From NCBI GenBank assembly GCA_002382045.1, contig DFZJ01000195.1:13387-41337 (forward strand): a DNA stretch of 27,951 nucleotides. The letters run 5' to 3'. The notes below the pieces were generated by a model. It made no database searches, was not told the origin of the DNA, and worked only from the letters and a program-made list of their open reading frames with translations. Shown in pieces: positions 8,058-16,011 of the stretch. Source of the stretch: Syntrophaceae bacterium UBA4059 (GTDB taxonomy: Bacteria > Desulfobacterota > Syntrophia > Syntrophales > Smithellaceae). Every line of letters starts with the position of its first letter. Positions within the stretch are counted from its first letter, which is position 1. Position numbers and translations under genes: made by a program.

Positions 8058-8795
8058 TCACCTGTGGTCAATCACGCTCAGGAAAAACTGCCTGACGCGT
8101 GGATCCGGATGATCATAAAAGAGCCGTTCGGCAATATCCTCCGCCGCCACCGCCCCTTCATCCATAAAGACAATGCTGTCGGAAATGTACTTGGCCAGAA
8201 AGGCATCGTGGGTGACGCAAAGCATGGTGATGTTGTCCAGGTAGAGCTTGTTGATGACCGTGACCACCTCCCGGGTCATTTGCGGATCGAGAGCGGAAGT
8301 CGGTTCATCAAGAAAAATCACCGCAGGGTCCATGGCCAGCGCCCGGACGATGGCTACCCGCTGCTTCTGCCCCCCGGAAAGCTGTGCGGGATATTTGTTC
8401 CGGTGTTCAACCATGTCTACGCGTTCCAGTTCATATAAGGCTTTTTCAACGGCTGCTTTGGCCGGCATTTTCTTGAGCTTGCGAAGCCCCAGGGTGATGT
8501 TGTCCTGCACCGTCAGATGCCTGTACAGGGCAAAATGCTGAAATACAAACCCGATGTCCTGCCGCAGCTTACGGACGTCCACACCTGGCCGGGTAATGTT
8601 TTCTCCTTTGAAGATAATCTCTCCTGAGGTGGGTTGGATGAGAAGATTCAAACAGCGAAGCAGGGTGGATTTGCCGCATCCCGACCCCCCCATCACCACT
8701 TTGGACTGACCTTCATGGAGCTCCAGGCTGATCCCTTTGAGGATATCCTTATCATCAAATTTCTTCACAAGATTTTTAACTTCAAGCAAAGCCAT
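8058..8795 (-). CDS. Polar amino acid ABC transporter, ATP-binding protein (GlnQ/HisP type)
   Basis: The 245-aa cytoplasmic ATPase has Walker A GGSGCGKST (residues 36-44), the Q-loop IGFVFQHFALYRHLTV, the signature LSGGQKQRVAIVRALAMDP, Walker B VIFLDEPTSALDPQM and the H-loop CVTHDAFLA. The LRCLNLL just after Walker A is a hallmark of the GlnQ/HisP subfamily. The upstream permease ends 12 bases before its start, and its stop overlaps or abuts the next permease. Its ribosome site is weak, so translational coupling is likely. Confidence 0.93.
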   Translation of the reverse strand: MALLEVKNLVKKFDDKDILKGISLELHEGQSKVVMGGSGCGKSTLLRCLNLLIQPTSGEIIFKGENITRPGVDVRKLRQDIGFVFQHFALYRHLTVQDNITLGLRKLKKMPAKAAVEKALYELERVDMVEHRNKYPAQLSGGQKQRVAIVRALAMDPAVIFLDEPTSALDPQMTREVVTVINKLYLDNITMLCVTHDAFLAKYISDSIVFMDEGAVAAEDIAERLFYDHPDPRVRQFFLSVIDHR

Positions 8796-8807
8796 GGTTA
8801 TTCTTTC

Positions 8808-9461
8808 TTATCCCGCAGCCAGTCCGGGGATCCGGAATTTTTTCTCGAGGACCATAAAAAACATCACAAACAACTTGTAGATGACAAAGTAAATAATCCC
8901 GACAGCCAGATAGATTTCAACCCCCCGCAAGGTCACTGCGGCAAGGCTCATGGCCTCTTTCATGATTTCGGGTATGCCTACGGTGTAGGCGAAAGGCGTA
9001 TACTTCAAAACGGAGGTAAACTCATTGATCATGCCCGGAATGGACATTCTGAACATTTGCGGAAGGATGATATACAGAAAACTCTGTATCCGGTTCATAC
9101 CCATGGCTTCGGCAGCCAGGATTTCATCCTGATCAACGGCGGACATGGCGCCCCGGAATATTTCCGCGAGATACGCTCCGGAGACAAGCCCCAGGCTCAA
9201 TACCATCGACGTGAACGGTGGAATGCGGATGCCGATTCCCGGCAGACCGAAAAAGACGATAAAAAGAAGGACCAGAACGGGTACCGAGCGAAACACATAA
9301 AGATAGACGGCAAGGAAAAGCGCGACAGGCTTCCATTGTAATCTGCTCAAAACTGCCATTAACAGTCCAATGGCCAGGCCGGCCCCGATACTGGCTATCG
9401 TCACCAGAATCGTATATCCCGCGCCTTTGGCCAGAGCCATTAGGATATCCCAGAATGTCAT
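8808..9461 (-). CDS. Polar amino acid ABC transporter, permease (HisQ/GlnP type), proximal gene
   Basis: The 217-aa membrane protein has the His/Glu/Gln/Arg/opine permease layout: an N-terminal helix, FRSVPVLVLLFIVFFGLPGIG (the signature helix-loop of the family), LGLVSGAYLAEIFRGAMSAVD, and the EAA loop EILAAEAMGMNRIQSFLYIILPQ. It ends in a C-terminal helix and a basic tail. It starts 19 bases after the binding-protein stop and precedes the ATPase by 12 bases. Specificity cannot be assigned from sequence. Confidence 0.9.
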   Translation of the reverse strand: MTFWDILMALAKGAGYTILVTIASIGAGLAIGLLMAVLSRLQWKPVALFLAVYLYVFRSVPVLVLLFIVFFGLPGIGIRIPPFTSMVLSLGLVSGAYLAEIFRGAMSAVDQDEILAAEAMGMNRIQSFLYIILPQMFRMSIPGMINEFTSVLKYTPFAYTVGIPEIMKEAMSLAAVTLRGVEIYLAVGIIYFVIYKLFVMFFMVLEKKFRIPGLAAG

Positions 9462-9480
9462 TGGTCCGGTTTGCGCCCTT

Positions 9481-10230
9481 CTATTTCATCCACTTGTCGA
9501 TGATGGCCTTGAGTTTATCCGGGCCCAGTTCGGTCAGGTAGCGGTCGAAATCAGCCCGCAAAGGCGACCCTTTGGGGAAAGCGAAACCAAAGACATCGAA
9601 CCCTGTCAAAACGTAGCTGTCCTGAAGGTCCATTTTTTTCTTGTAAACCATGGAAACCCCGCCTTCCACAAAGGCCAGATCCAGCTTTCCGTTTTTCAGG
9701 TCGGCCAGAACCTCATTGTAGGTCGGGTACAGTTTAACATTGCTCAGCTTATAAACACCCTGCGGTTCCCACTTGTCTTTGATGAAGCCGCTGTAAGCCA
9801 TGCCACGGGGGTAGCCGATGGAATATTTTTTTATTTCGGAAAGGTCTTTGATGACAATATTTCTACTCTTCAAACTGACCAGATTCCAGGTATTGTCCAT
9901 ATAAGGTTTGGAAAAATCCATCACCTCTTTGCGTTTGTCGGTAATCGATATGGCCGAAAAAGCTACATCGGCCTGTTTTCCGATTACCGCTCCGAGCATA
10001 CCCTGCCAGTCGTAAGAAGTGATCTTGTACTGAAGCCCCCGGGCCTTGCAGAAACCTTCAAATAATTCCAGGTCCAGACCCTGGTACTTTCCGTTTTCTT
10101 CAAACATATTCGGCGGCGATGTCGGACAGACGGCGACTTTAATCATGGATGCTTCTTCTTTTTTGCTGCAACCGCAGATTCCCAAAGAGAAAACAACCAA
10201 AAGGACAATTAGAAGTGTTGATTTTTTCAT
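9481..10230 (-). CDS. Polar amino acid ABC transporter, substrate-binding lipoprotein (SBP_bac_3 family)
   Basis: The 249-aa product has an N-terminus MKKSTLL...FSLGICGCSK that gives a signal peptide with a likely lipobox Cys, so it should be anchored on the outer face of the inner membrane. The mature domain shows the family 3 binding-protein pattern: IKVAVCPTSPPNMFEENGKY, GLDLELFEGFCKARGL, DWQGMLGAVIGKQADVAFSAISITDKRKEVMDFSKPY (with the conserved TxxR ligand motif), and VLADLKNGKLDLAFVEG. Start ATG 10230 has AAGGAG upstream and lies 38 bases beyond a consensus -10; an earlier in-frame ATG at 10266 would sit within the promoter. Its first 23 residues match those of LivK at 18 positions, although the mature proteins belong to different folds. 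Confidence 0.92.
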   Translation of the reverse strand: MKKSTLLIVLLVVFSLGICGCSKKEEASMIKVAVCPTSPPNMFEENGKYQGLDLELFEGFCKARGLQYKITSYDWQGMLGAVIGKQADVAFSAISITDKRKEVMDFSKPYMDNTWNLVSLKSRNIVIKDLSEIKKYSIGYPRGMAYSGFIKDKWEPQGVYKLSNVKLYPTYNEVLADLKNGKLDLAFVEGGVSMVYKKKMDLQDSYVLTGFDVFGFAFPKGSPLRADFDRYLTELGPDKLKAIIDKWMK

Positions 10231-10268
10231 GAAGGGACTCCTTGTTGAAATCGATATTTTGTTCACCG

Positions 10269-10297
10269 TTTATAAGAGATACCTCCGGGAGTGTCAA
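10269..10297 (-). promoter_or_regulatory. Consensus sigma-70 promoter of the polar amino acid transporter operon
   Basis: A perfect TTGACA (10292-10297) and TATAAA (10269-10274) with a 17-base spacer lie on the minus strand, 38 bases before the start codon. The -35 box directly abuts the TAG stop codon (10298-10300) of the upstream flavoprotein gene. The arrangement is almost identical to the livK promoter. Confidence 0.85.
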
Positions 10298-11401
10298 CTA
10301 TTTAAATAGCATTTTTTTGACAAACCGGGCGATGGCGGGCGATGCGGTCAGGCCCGGCGATTCAATGCCGACCAGATTGATAAAACCGGGCGCGTCCTCG
10401 CGGATGACAAAATCAGCAAACGCATCATTCGGCCCCTGAAGTTTGGGGCGGATTCCAGCCATGTCGGGGTGGACATTTTCCGGTTTCAGAAAGGGCAGAT
10501 ACTTGCGGGCATGCTCGTAAAAAAGGGCGGCCTTTTCCGACGGCACGCTATAGTCCTCCACGCGGTCAATGTAAGTCGCATCCGGTCCCAGCTTGAGTCG
10601 TCCGTTTAAATCCATGGTGAGATGCACGCCCAGTCCCACGTGATTCTTAAGTGGCGCGGGATAAATCAGTCGTTCTACCAGCCCCGGCTTCACACCGGAA
10701 ATGCCGCAATAATCGCCTTTACAATAATAAAGGTGATAATTACCGCCTGTCCGGTTGGCCAGGGTATCGGAGGAGAGCCCGCAGGCGTTGATGACAACGG
10801 AGGAAACAAAAATAAAGTCTTCTCCCCGATCGTTTTGGGCCAGGATGCGCCAGCCGTTTTGCTCCCGTTCAATATTCAACACTTCCGTCCGGCAGACCAG
10901 ATGGGCTTTCCCGGCCTGCGCCCGCGCCAGATATACATTCATCAGATCATGGGCGCTGATAATGCCGGTTTCCGGAGAGTAAAGGGCGGCTTCGGCCTGA
11001 ATATTCGGCTCCATCCGGGCGATCGGATCTTTTCCGATCATTTCCAGGGAGGTGACACCGTTTTTGCGGCCCTGCGCAAAAAGCTTCTCCAGTTCTTCGA
11101 TTTCTTCGGACCGGGTGGCCACAATCAGCTTGCCGGTCTTTTTGTGGGGAATGCCTTGACCGGCGGCAAGATTATAAAGCAGCGGTCTGCCTTCAACGCA
11201 CAGGCCGGCCTTGAGCGATCCTTCCGGATAATAAATCCCCGCGTGGATGACCTCACTGTTGCGGGAACTGATCCCGCCGCCGTGCGATGTATTTTTCTCC
11301 AGGATGAAGACGTTTAAATCCGGGCGCGCCAGTTCGGCGGCTATGGACAGCCCCACGACGCCTGCGCCTATGATGGTGATGTCTGCTTTTTCCACGTCCA
11401 A
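10298..11401 (-). CDS. FAD-dependent oxidoreductase, L-2-hydroxyglutarate oxidase/dehydrogenase-like (LhgO/YgaF family)
   Basis: The 367-aa protein has an N-terminal FAD-binding Rossmann motif IIGAGVVGLSIAAEL. It is followed by LEKNTSHGGGISSRNSEVIHAGIYYPEGSLKA, which closely fits the L-2-hydroxyglutarate oxidase group within the DAO superfamily. Other matching segments are INACGLSSDTLA, the substrate-domain stretch YYCKGDYCGISG, and the C-terminal FVIREDAPGFINLVGIESPGLTASPAIARFV. It would oxidise L-2-hydroxyglutarate or a similar 2-hydroxyacid and pass electrons to the quinone pool or another acceptor. The start is uncertain: TTG 11401 and GTG 11395 are candidates, neither with a clear ribosome site. 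Its stop touches the promoter of the next operon. The length is slightly short for the family but no domain is missing. Confidence 0.85.
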   Translation of the reverse strand: MDVEKADITIIGAGVVGLSIAAELARPDLNVFILEKNTSHGGGISSRNSEVIHAGIYYPEGSLKAGLCVEGRPLLYNLAAGQGIPHKKTGKLIVATRSEEIEELEKLFAQGRKNGVTSLEMIGKDPIARMEPNIQAEAALYSPETGIISAHDLMNVYLARAQAGKAHLVCRTEVLNIEREQNGWRILAQNDRGEDFIFVSSVVINACGLSSDTLANRTGGNYHLYYCKGDYCGISGVKPGLVERLIYPAPLKNHVGLGVHLTMDLNGRLKLGPDATYIDRVEDYSVPSEKAALFYEHARKYLPFLKPENVHPDMAGIRPKLQGPNDAFADFVIREDAPGFINLVGIESPGLTASPAIARFVKKMLFK

Positions 11402-11421
11402 TCCAAATTGTATATTTTTAC

Positions 11422-11555
11422 GTCCCCCTTAGTAAAGGGGGACTGAGGGGGATTTTCTTCTCTTAAAATCCTCCCTGACCCTCCTTTATACCCTGACCAC
11501 CTAATGACCCGAAGGTCACACGAGGTGGCGCGAGGGCACAAGTAAAGGGAGGGGG
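11422..11555. repeat. Multi-hairpin palindromic repeat element
   Basis: Three fold-back units are visible. First is a perfect 9-bp stem GTCCCCCTT/AAGGGGGAC with loop AGTA (11422-11443). Second is an imperfect GAGGGGGATTTT against AAAATCCTCCCT (about 11445-11476). Third is a nested long hairpin in which CCCTCCTTTA (11479-11488) pairs with TAAAGGGAGGG (11543-11553), enclosing CCACCT/AGGTGG (11497-11502 and 11523-11528) and an inner TGACC-CGAA-GGTCA. It lies upstream of both the flavoprotein gene and the divergent exonuclease gene. It could be a dispersed REP/ERIC-like intergenic element or a terminator-like structure; only one copy is in this window. Confidence 0.7.
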
Positions 11556-11675
11556 TATCTTGTTGACATGAGAAACCACACCAATCTTCTTCAATCGCTG
11601 CTCTGTCCCCTGCAACAAGTCTATACACGATTTTAAGGACTCCTGCAAAAAATCTTGAGCGTAATCGCCGGGCAT
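11463..11675 (-). pseudogene. Possible remnant of an unrecognised protein between the repeat and xthA
   Basis: On the minus strand an open frame begins MPGDYAQDFLQESLKSCIDL and continues LQGTEQRLKKIGVVSHVNKI. It then enters the palindromic repeat, where the residues (PPPFTCALAPPRVTF and onward) look like non-coding translation. The same frame continues upstream of the ATG as FNKAFPQIAFIT into the xthA start region. No ribosome site is present. The first 40 residues look protein-like in composition, but I do not recognise them. It may be a gene tail interrupted by the repeat, or chance. Apart from this and the repeat, the 312-bp gap 11402-11713 holds nothing I can name. Confidence 0.25.
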
Positions 11676-11713
11676 GGTAATAAACGCAATCTGAGGAAAG
11701 GCTTTGTTGAAAT

Positions 11714-12490
11714 TTGAAGATTGCCACTTACAATGTCAATTCGATCCGTTCCCGCCTGCATATTGTTTTGCCCTGGCTGCAAAATAATCAGCCGGACATT
11801 TTCTGCATGCAGGAGACAAAAGTCGAGGACGCCAAGTTTCCCCTCGCCGAATTTGAAGCGCTTGACTATGTGGTGAGCTTCCGGGGCAACAAGCAATACA
11901 ACGGTGTGGCCATCGTCTCCAAAAAGAAACCGCAGCAAGTCAGTTTCGGCCTTCAAGACGAACCGGCTGATTCCGACCGGCTGGCCTGCGCGCAATTTGA
12001 TGATCTGTTTATTCTAAACGCCTATGTGCCTCAGGGGCAGGACGTTGACCGCCCGCAGTTTGCCTATAAACTCGCATGGCTTCATCGCTTGAAAAAATAT
12101 CTGCAAAAGAATTTCAAGCCGGATCAAAAATTAATTTTGTGCGGCGATTTCAACGTCGCGCCGGGGCAACTTGACGTGCATGATCCCAAACGTATTCTGG
12201 GGCATGTGTCTTTTAATCCGGAAGTCTGGAAAGCCTATGAAGACGTTGTTTCCTGGGGATTGACGGATGTTTTTCGCAGGCATCATCCCGATGAACCGGG
12301 ACAATATACTTTTTTTGATTATCGCGTCCGCGATTCCGTCGGCCGCAATCTGGGTTGGCGGGTTGATCATATTCTGGCGACATCACCGGCTGCGACATCC
12401 GTCCGGTGCACCATTGATCTGGCGACGCGTCTGGCCGAAAAGCCGTCTGATCATGCGGTGATCTATACCGAGTGGAAAGGAAAAATCTGA
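11714..12490 (+). CDS. xthA: Exodeoxyribonuclease III (AP endonuclease, Xth family)
   Basis: The 258-aa protein incises DNA at abasic sites and has 3'-to-5' exonuclease activity. All family motifs are present: ATYNVNSIRSRL, IFCMQETKVED (metal-binding Glu), NAYVPQGQD (catalytic Tyr region), LCGDFNVAP (catalytic Asp and Asn), the active-site loop near YTFFDYRV, GWRVDHIL, and SDHAVIYTEW with the Asp-His pair at the end. The start is a TTG at 11714, because the conserved N-terminus KIATYNVNS begins right after it; AGGAAAGG lies about 15 bases upstream. The stop overlaps the next start (TGATG). It is the first gene of a compact plus-strand run reaching kefC. Confidence 0.95.
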   Translation: MKIATYNVNSIRSRLHIVLPWLQNNQPDIFCMQETKVEDAKFPLAEFEALDYVVSFRGNKQYNGVAIVSKKKPQQVSFGLQDEPADSDRLACAQFDDLFILNAYVPQGQDVDRPQFAYKLAWLHRLKKYLQKNFKPDQKLILCGDFNVAPGQLDVHDPKRILGHVSFNPEVWKAYEDVVSWGLTDVFRRHHPDEPGQYTFFDYRVRDSVGRNLGWRVDHILATSPAATSVRCTIDLATRLAEKPSDHAVIYTEWKGKI

Positions 12491-13065
12491 TGGGTCAAAA
12501 AGAAGACATCAAGCGCATTAACGAAGAAATTGCCGCGCGCTTCGGCAGAATTGAAGCAGGCGTATCATCCGCCGAAACCATTGCCGGACTTTTTGAATCC
12601 CTGCTGACCGGGATTGAAGAAGCATTCAGGGTCCCTTTTGTCTGGCTGACTTTAATCGATAACATAAGCACTGCGCCGCTGATTGATGCGGTTAACGCGT
12701 CGGATTTTTTAAAAAACAGGCTGAGTATCGTATCAAAGGAACTATGTGATAAAATTCTGCCTGAAGGATTGAAGCCGGTTCTGGCCAATAAAGACTTGCA
12801 GCCTTTTTATAAAATGATGCCGCCCAGCCGGAAATATTTTGTCCGGTCGATTGCGGTAGCGCCTTTTGCGCTGGACGGTCAAATCGTCGGAACCTGGAAT
12901 AACGGCGATGCGGATCCGGAACGCTACGCGGCGAATATGGACACGGCGCTGCTTTCGGCGCTGGCGGATAAAATATCCATGAAACTGACGGCGCTCGCTG
13001 CCGGTAAAGACGCAGCATCTGACCATAACCTTAATAATGAACAACCGGGAGGACTTCATGGTTGA
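12490..13065 (+). CDS. DUF484/GAF-like domain protein
   Basis: The 191-aa protein probably has one GAF-like fold preceded by a helical N-terminus (KEDIKRINEEIAARFGRIEA). The central part PFVWLTLIDN...SIAVAPFALDGQIVGTWNNGDADPERYAANMDTALLSALADKI resembles the DUF484 family. In that family a GxLxxGSxDPxRFxxxMxTxxLxxL pattern is typical. No catalytic residues or signal peptide are evident, so it is likely cytosolic; the ligand is unknown. Start ATG 12490 overlaps the xthA stop in TGATG, with AAAGGAA upstream; an earlier in-frame ATG (12472) lies inside xthA. It overlaps moaE by eight bases. Confidence 0.65.
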   Translation: MGQKEDIKRINEEIAARFGRIEAGVSSAETIAGLFESLLTGIEEAFRVPFVWLTLIDNISTAPLIDAVNASDFLKNRLSIVSKELCDKILPEGLKPVLANKDLQPFYKMMPPSRKYFVRSIAVAPFALDGQIVGTWNNGDADPERYAANMDTALLSALADKISMKLTALAAGKDAASDHNLNNEQPGGLHG

Positions 13066-13432
13066 AAAGTGGCTTAAAGAAATAAAGACAGCGTGTCCGC
13101 CCGACCAGCTCGGAATGATTCTGGTGCATAACGGCATCGTGCGGGCGACATCCAAAGAAGGCGAGCCTGTCGGAAGTATGAAGCTTTCTTATGATAAGGC
13201 CGCGCTGGAAAAAGCGGTGCAGCGTTTTAAAAGCGTGGACGGCATTGTGGACATTCGGGCCTGGATCAATGAAGGGACGCTGAAAATCGGCGACGATATC
13301 ATGGTTGTCTGTGTAGCGGGAAGATTCCGCAAGGACGTTCTGCCGGTTTTTCAGGAACTGATCGGACTGATTAAGACGGAGATCGTGAAAGAAGAAGAGT
13401 TGCAGGGAACGGTCGTGACCACCCACGCGTGA
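13058..13432 (+). CDS. moaE: Molybdopterin synthase catalytic subunit-like protein (MoaE family)
   Basis: The 124-aa protein fits MoaE, which with MoaD inserts the dithiolene sulfurs into precursor Z during molybdenum cofactor synthesis. Visible marks are GMILVHNGIVRATSKEGEPV near the N-terminus and LEKAVQRFKSVDGIVDIRAWINEG. The C-terminal pattern IGDDIMVVCVAGRFRKDVLP...ELIGLIKTEIVKEEE contains the Lys residues expected near the active site. Start ATG 13058 has a strong GGGAGG site; the in-frame ATG at 13037 would lie inside the preceding gene. No moaD or other moa gene is adjacent. It is shorter than many MoaE proteins, as is common in anaerobes. Confidence 0.8.
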   Translation: MVEKWLKEIKTACPPDQLGMILVHNGIVRATSKEGEPVGSMKLSYDKAALEKAVQRFKSVDGIVDIRAWINEGTLKIGDDIMVVCVAGRFRKDVLPVFQELIGLIKTEIVKEEELQGTVVTTHA

Positions 13433-13488
13433 CCTTCAGGTTATGCGGGTGGCAAGACCGTTTCCTGCCTTTCGATGGGAGAATGCCC

Positions 13489-14100
13489 ATGAACAAAGTG
13501 CTCATCCTTTTTGCCCATCCCCGGTTTGAAAAATCAAAAACCAACCAAGCCCTGCTTTGCGGCATTGATCAGATCGACGGCGTCACGTTGAATGATCTCT
13601 ATGAGCAGTATCCCGATTTCAACATAGACGTTGAGCGCGAGAAAGAACTGCTGCTGACGCATGAAGTCATCATCTGGCATTATCCCCTTTATATGTACAG
13701 CGCTCCCGCCATGCTCAAACAGTGGATGGATTGGGTGCTGGAGTATGGTTGGGCGCACGGCAGCGGGGGGAATGCCCTGAAAGATAAGATCGTCTTTAAT
13801 GCTCTGACGGCCGGCGGCGCCAGAGAATCTTATGCGGCGGGGCAGCACAATCGTTTTTCGATTCGCGAATTTCTTATTCCCTTCGAACAGACCGGCGCCC
13901 TGTGCAAAATGATTTACCTGCCGCCTTTTGTCGTCCATGGCACGCACATGCTGACCCATCAGCAATTGGCCCAACAAGTCGCGCTTTATCATGAATTGCT
14001 CAGACGGCTGGCGTCAGGCGCGTTTTCCATAGAACCCATCCGCCAGTATGATTATCTCAATGACTGGCTTTTAACAGGTCAAGGACAAGCGAAACGATGA
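13489..14100 (+). CDS. kefF: KefF-type NAD(P)H:quinone oxidoreductase, regulator of KefC
   Basis: The 203-aa protein has a flavodoxin-like fold: VLILFAHPRFEKSKTNQALL (FMN phosphate loop), LNDLYEQYPDFNIDVEREKE, HEVIIWHYPLYMYSAPAMLKQWMDWVLEYGWAHGSGG, and ALTAGGARESY. These are the signature stretches of KefF/YabF/MdaB proteins. KefF binds FMN and acts as a cytoplasmic ancillary subunit that activates the KefC potassium efflux system. Start ATG 13489 has GGGAG upstream. Its end overlaps the kefC start (ATGA), which supports pairing with that transporter. Confidence 0.9.
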   Translation: MNKVLILFAHPRFEKSKTNQALLCGIDQIDGVTLNDLYEQYPDFNIDVEREKELLLTHEVIIWHYPLYMYSAPAMLKQWMDWVLEYGWAHGSGGNALKDKIVFNALTAGGARESYAAGQHNRFSIREFLIPFEQTGALCKMIYLPPFVVHGTHMLTHQQLAQQVALYHELLRRLASGAFSIEPIRQYDYLNDWLLTGQGQAKR

Positions 14101-15956
14101 ACAGTGCTTTCCTGCAGGATGCATTAATTTATCTGGCTGCCGCGGTTGTTTTCGTGCCGATTGCCAGAAAGCTCGGAATGGGCGCCGTCCTGGGCTATCT
14201 GATCGGCGGCATTATCATCGGCCCTTTCTTTCTGGGTTTTATCGGCCAGGAAGGCAAGGACATTATGTATTTTGCCGAATTCGGCGTGGTGATGATGCTC
14301 TTTCTGATCGGTCTGGAGATGGAGCCGGCGATCTTCTGGCGGATGCGCCGGTTAATTCTGGGCGCCGGCATGCTGCAGATGGGCGCAACGACGCTCCTGT
14401 GCTTTACCGCTTTATCCATGATTGGTTTTACCTGGCCAGCGGCGCTGGCCTGCGGGCTTGCGCTTTCGATGTCTTCCACGGCCATTGTCATGCAGACGCT
14501 CAAGGAAAAAGGATTGACCAAAACCGAAGCGGGTAGAAGTTCTTTTGCCGTGCTGTTGTTTCAGGACATTGCCGTTATTCCCATCCTGGCGTTTCTGCCG
14601 CTTCTGGCCATAACCGGTGTAAAGCCGCCCTCGGACGGGCCTGCATCATTGATGGCAGGATTGTCCGGCTGGACCCAGACATTAGCATTGCTGGTTGCCG
14701 TCAATGCGGTTGTGCTGGTCGGCCGTTTTGTTTTTGTGCCTTTTCTGCGCTTCATTGCCCGCATTCGCTTACGTGAACTTTTTACGGCGGCGGCGCTGCT
14801 GATTGTGATCGGTACAGCCTATCTGATGATGCTCGTGGGATTAAGCCCCGCCCTGGGAACCTTTCTGGCCGGTGTGGTGCTCGCCACGAGTGAATTCCGG
14901 CATGAGCTGGAGAGTGACATCGAACCTTTCAAAGGCATCCTGCTGGGTTTGTTTTTTATTGCTGTCGGAGCCTCCATTAATTTCAAACTTATTTTTGATC
15001 ATCCGCTGCAGGTGGCGGCGCTGGTCTGCGGTGTTATTGTGATTAAGTCCGCCGTGCTGTATGCAACGGGAAAGGTTTCCCGGCTTAGTCTTGATCAGAA
15101 TATGATTTTTACGCTGGGTTTGGGACAGGTGGGCGAATTTGCTTTTGTCCTGTTTGCGTTTATTGCCCAGCTGCAAATATTATCTTCACAATGGACGGAT
15201 ATGATGATGGGAGCAACGGCCATCAGCATGACGATTACGCCGCTGCTTTTACTGATGAATGAGCGGTTGATTCTGCCGCGCTTTGGAACAAAAGAAGCGG
15301 TCCGGGAGAAAGAAGCGGATTCCATCGAAGGCGGCCATCCGGTGATTATCGCGGGCTTCGGCCATTTTGGAAGCACCATTGGAAGGTTTTTGCGGGCAAA
15401 CGGCGTGGACGCAACCATCCTGGACAATGATTCGGATCGGGTGGATGTCTTAAGAAAGATGGGGTTTACGGTTTTTTACGGCGACGCGACGCGTCCGGAT
15501 ATTTTAAGATCAGCCGGCGCCGAATCCGCGAAAATTCTGATTGCCGCCATTGATTCGCCCGAAATTAATTTTGATCTGATCGAAAAGACAAAAAAGGAGT
15601 TTCCTTCTCTAAGGGTGATGGTGCGGGCGAAAAGCCGTCTGGATGCTTATGAACTTTTTGATATGGGCATCGATGATGTTTATCGCGAATCCCTCGACAC
15701 CTCTGTGCGGCTCGGTGTGGATGTGCTTTGCAAACTGGGCTTCCGCAAATACGCCGCCACCCGCGCCGGTCAGAACTTTATCCGGTATGATGAAGCGGCG
15801 CTGCGTACATTGGCGGCGCATCGTCATGATCAGGCATCCTATATTTTCAACACCCGCGAACAAATTGAACTGCAGGAACAACTGCTGACGATTGATCGCG
15901 AAACGGTTCACAATGTCCATGACGACGCCTGGGACAGCGAAAAGCGGGAGGAGTGA
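14097..15956 (+). CDS. kefC: Glutathione-regulated potassium-efflux type K+/H+ antiporter KefC
   Basis: The 619-aa protein has an N-terminal CPA2 sodium/proton-exchanger domain of about twelve membrane helices (residues 5-390). It includes LGYLIGGIIIGPF and ALSMSSTAIVMQTLKEKGL, plus FAVLLFQDIAVIPIL, which contains the conserved QD. A cytoplasmic RCK/TrkA-N domain begins near residue 414 (VIIAGFGHFGSTIGRFL, a Rossmann nucleotide-binding motif; then TILDNDSDRVDVLRKMGFTVFYGDATRPDIL). The C-terminal tail from about 560 is charged. The family protects cells from electrophiles by acidifying the cytoplasm through potassium efflux. Coupling to kefF by a four-base overlap supports the KefFC assignment. 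It is the last gene of the plus-strand run. Confidence 0.92.
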   Translation: MNSAFLQDALIYLAAAVVFVPIARKLGMGAVLGYLIGGIIIGPFFLGFIGQEGKDIMYFAEFGVVMMLFLIGLEMEPAIFWRMRRLILGAGMLQMGATTLLCFTALSMIGFTWPAALACGLALSMSSTAIVMQTLKEKGLTKTEAGRSSFAVLLFQDIAVIPILAFLPLLAITGVKPPSDGPASLMAGLSGWTQTLALLVAVNAVVLVGRFVFVPFLRFIARIRLRELFTAAALLIVIGTAYLMMLVGLSPALGTFLAGVVLATSEFRHELESDIEPFKGILLGLFFIAVGASINFKLIFDHPLQVAALVCGVIVIKSAVLYATGKVSRLSLDQNMIFTLGLGQVGEFAFVLFAFIAQLQILSSQWTDMMMGATAISMTITPLLLLMNERLILPRFGTKEAVREKEADSIEGGHPVIIAGFGHFGSTIGRFLRANGVDATILDNDSDRVDVLRKMGFTVFYGDATRPDILRSAGAESAKILIAAIDSPEINFDLIEKTKKEFPSLRVMVRAKSRLDAYELFDMGIDDVYRESLDTSVRLGVDVLCKLGFRKYAATRAGQNFIRYDEAALRTLAAHRHDQASYIFNTREQIELQEQLLTIDRETVHNVHDDAWDSEKREE

Positions 15957-16011
15957 AGGGTGAAGGTCCATTTCCTTCTTAACGCATGGCATCCTTTTAT
16001 CACCAGGCTTT

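Noticed and set aside
11564..11600. TTGACA at about 11565 as a plus-strand promoter for xthA
   Set aside because: No acceptable -10 sequence lies 16-18 bases downstream, and the start codon is more than 100 bases away.
15957..16011. Bidirectional terminator between kefC and the CHAT gene
   Set aside because: Only a weak GAAGG/CCTTC stem is present, without a clean T-run on either strand.
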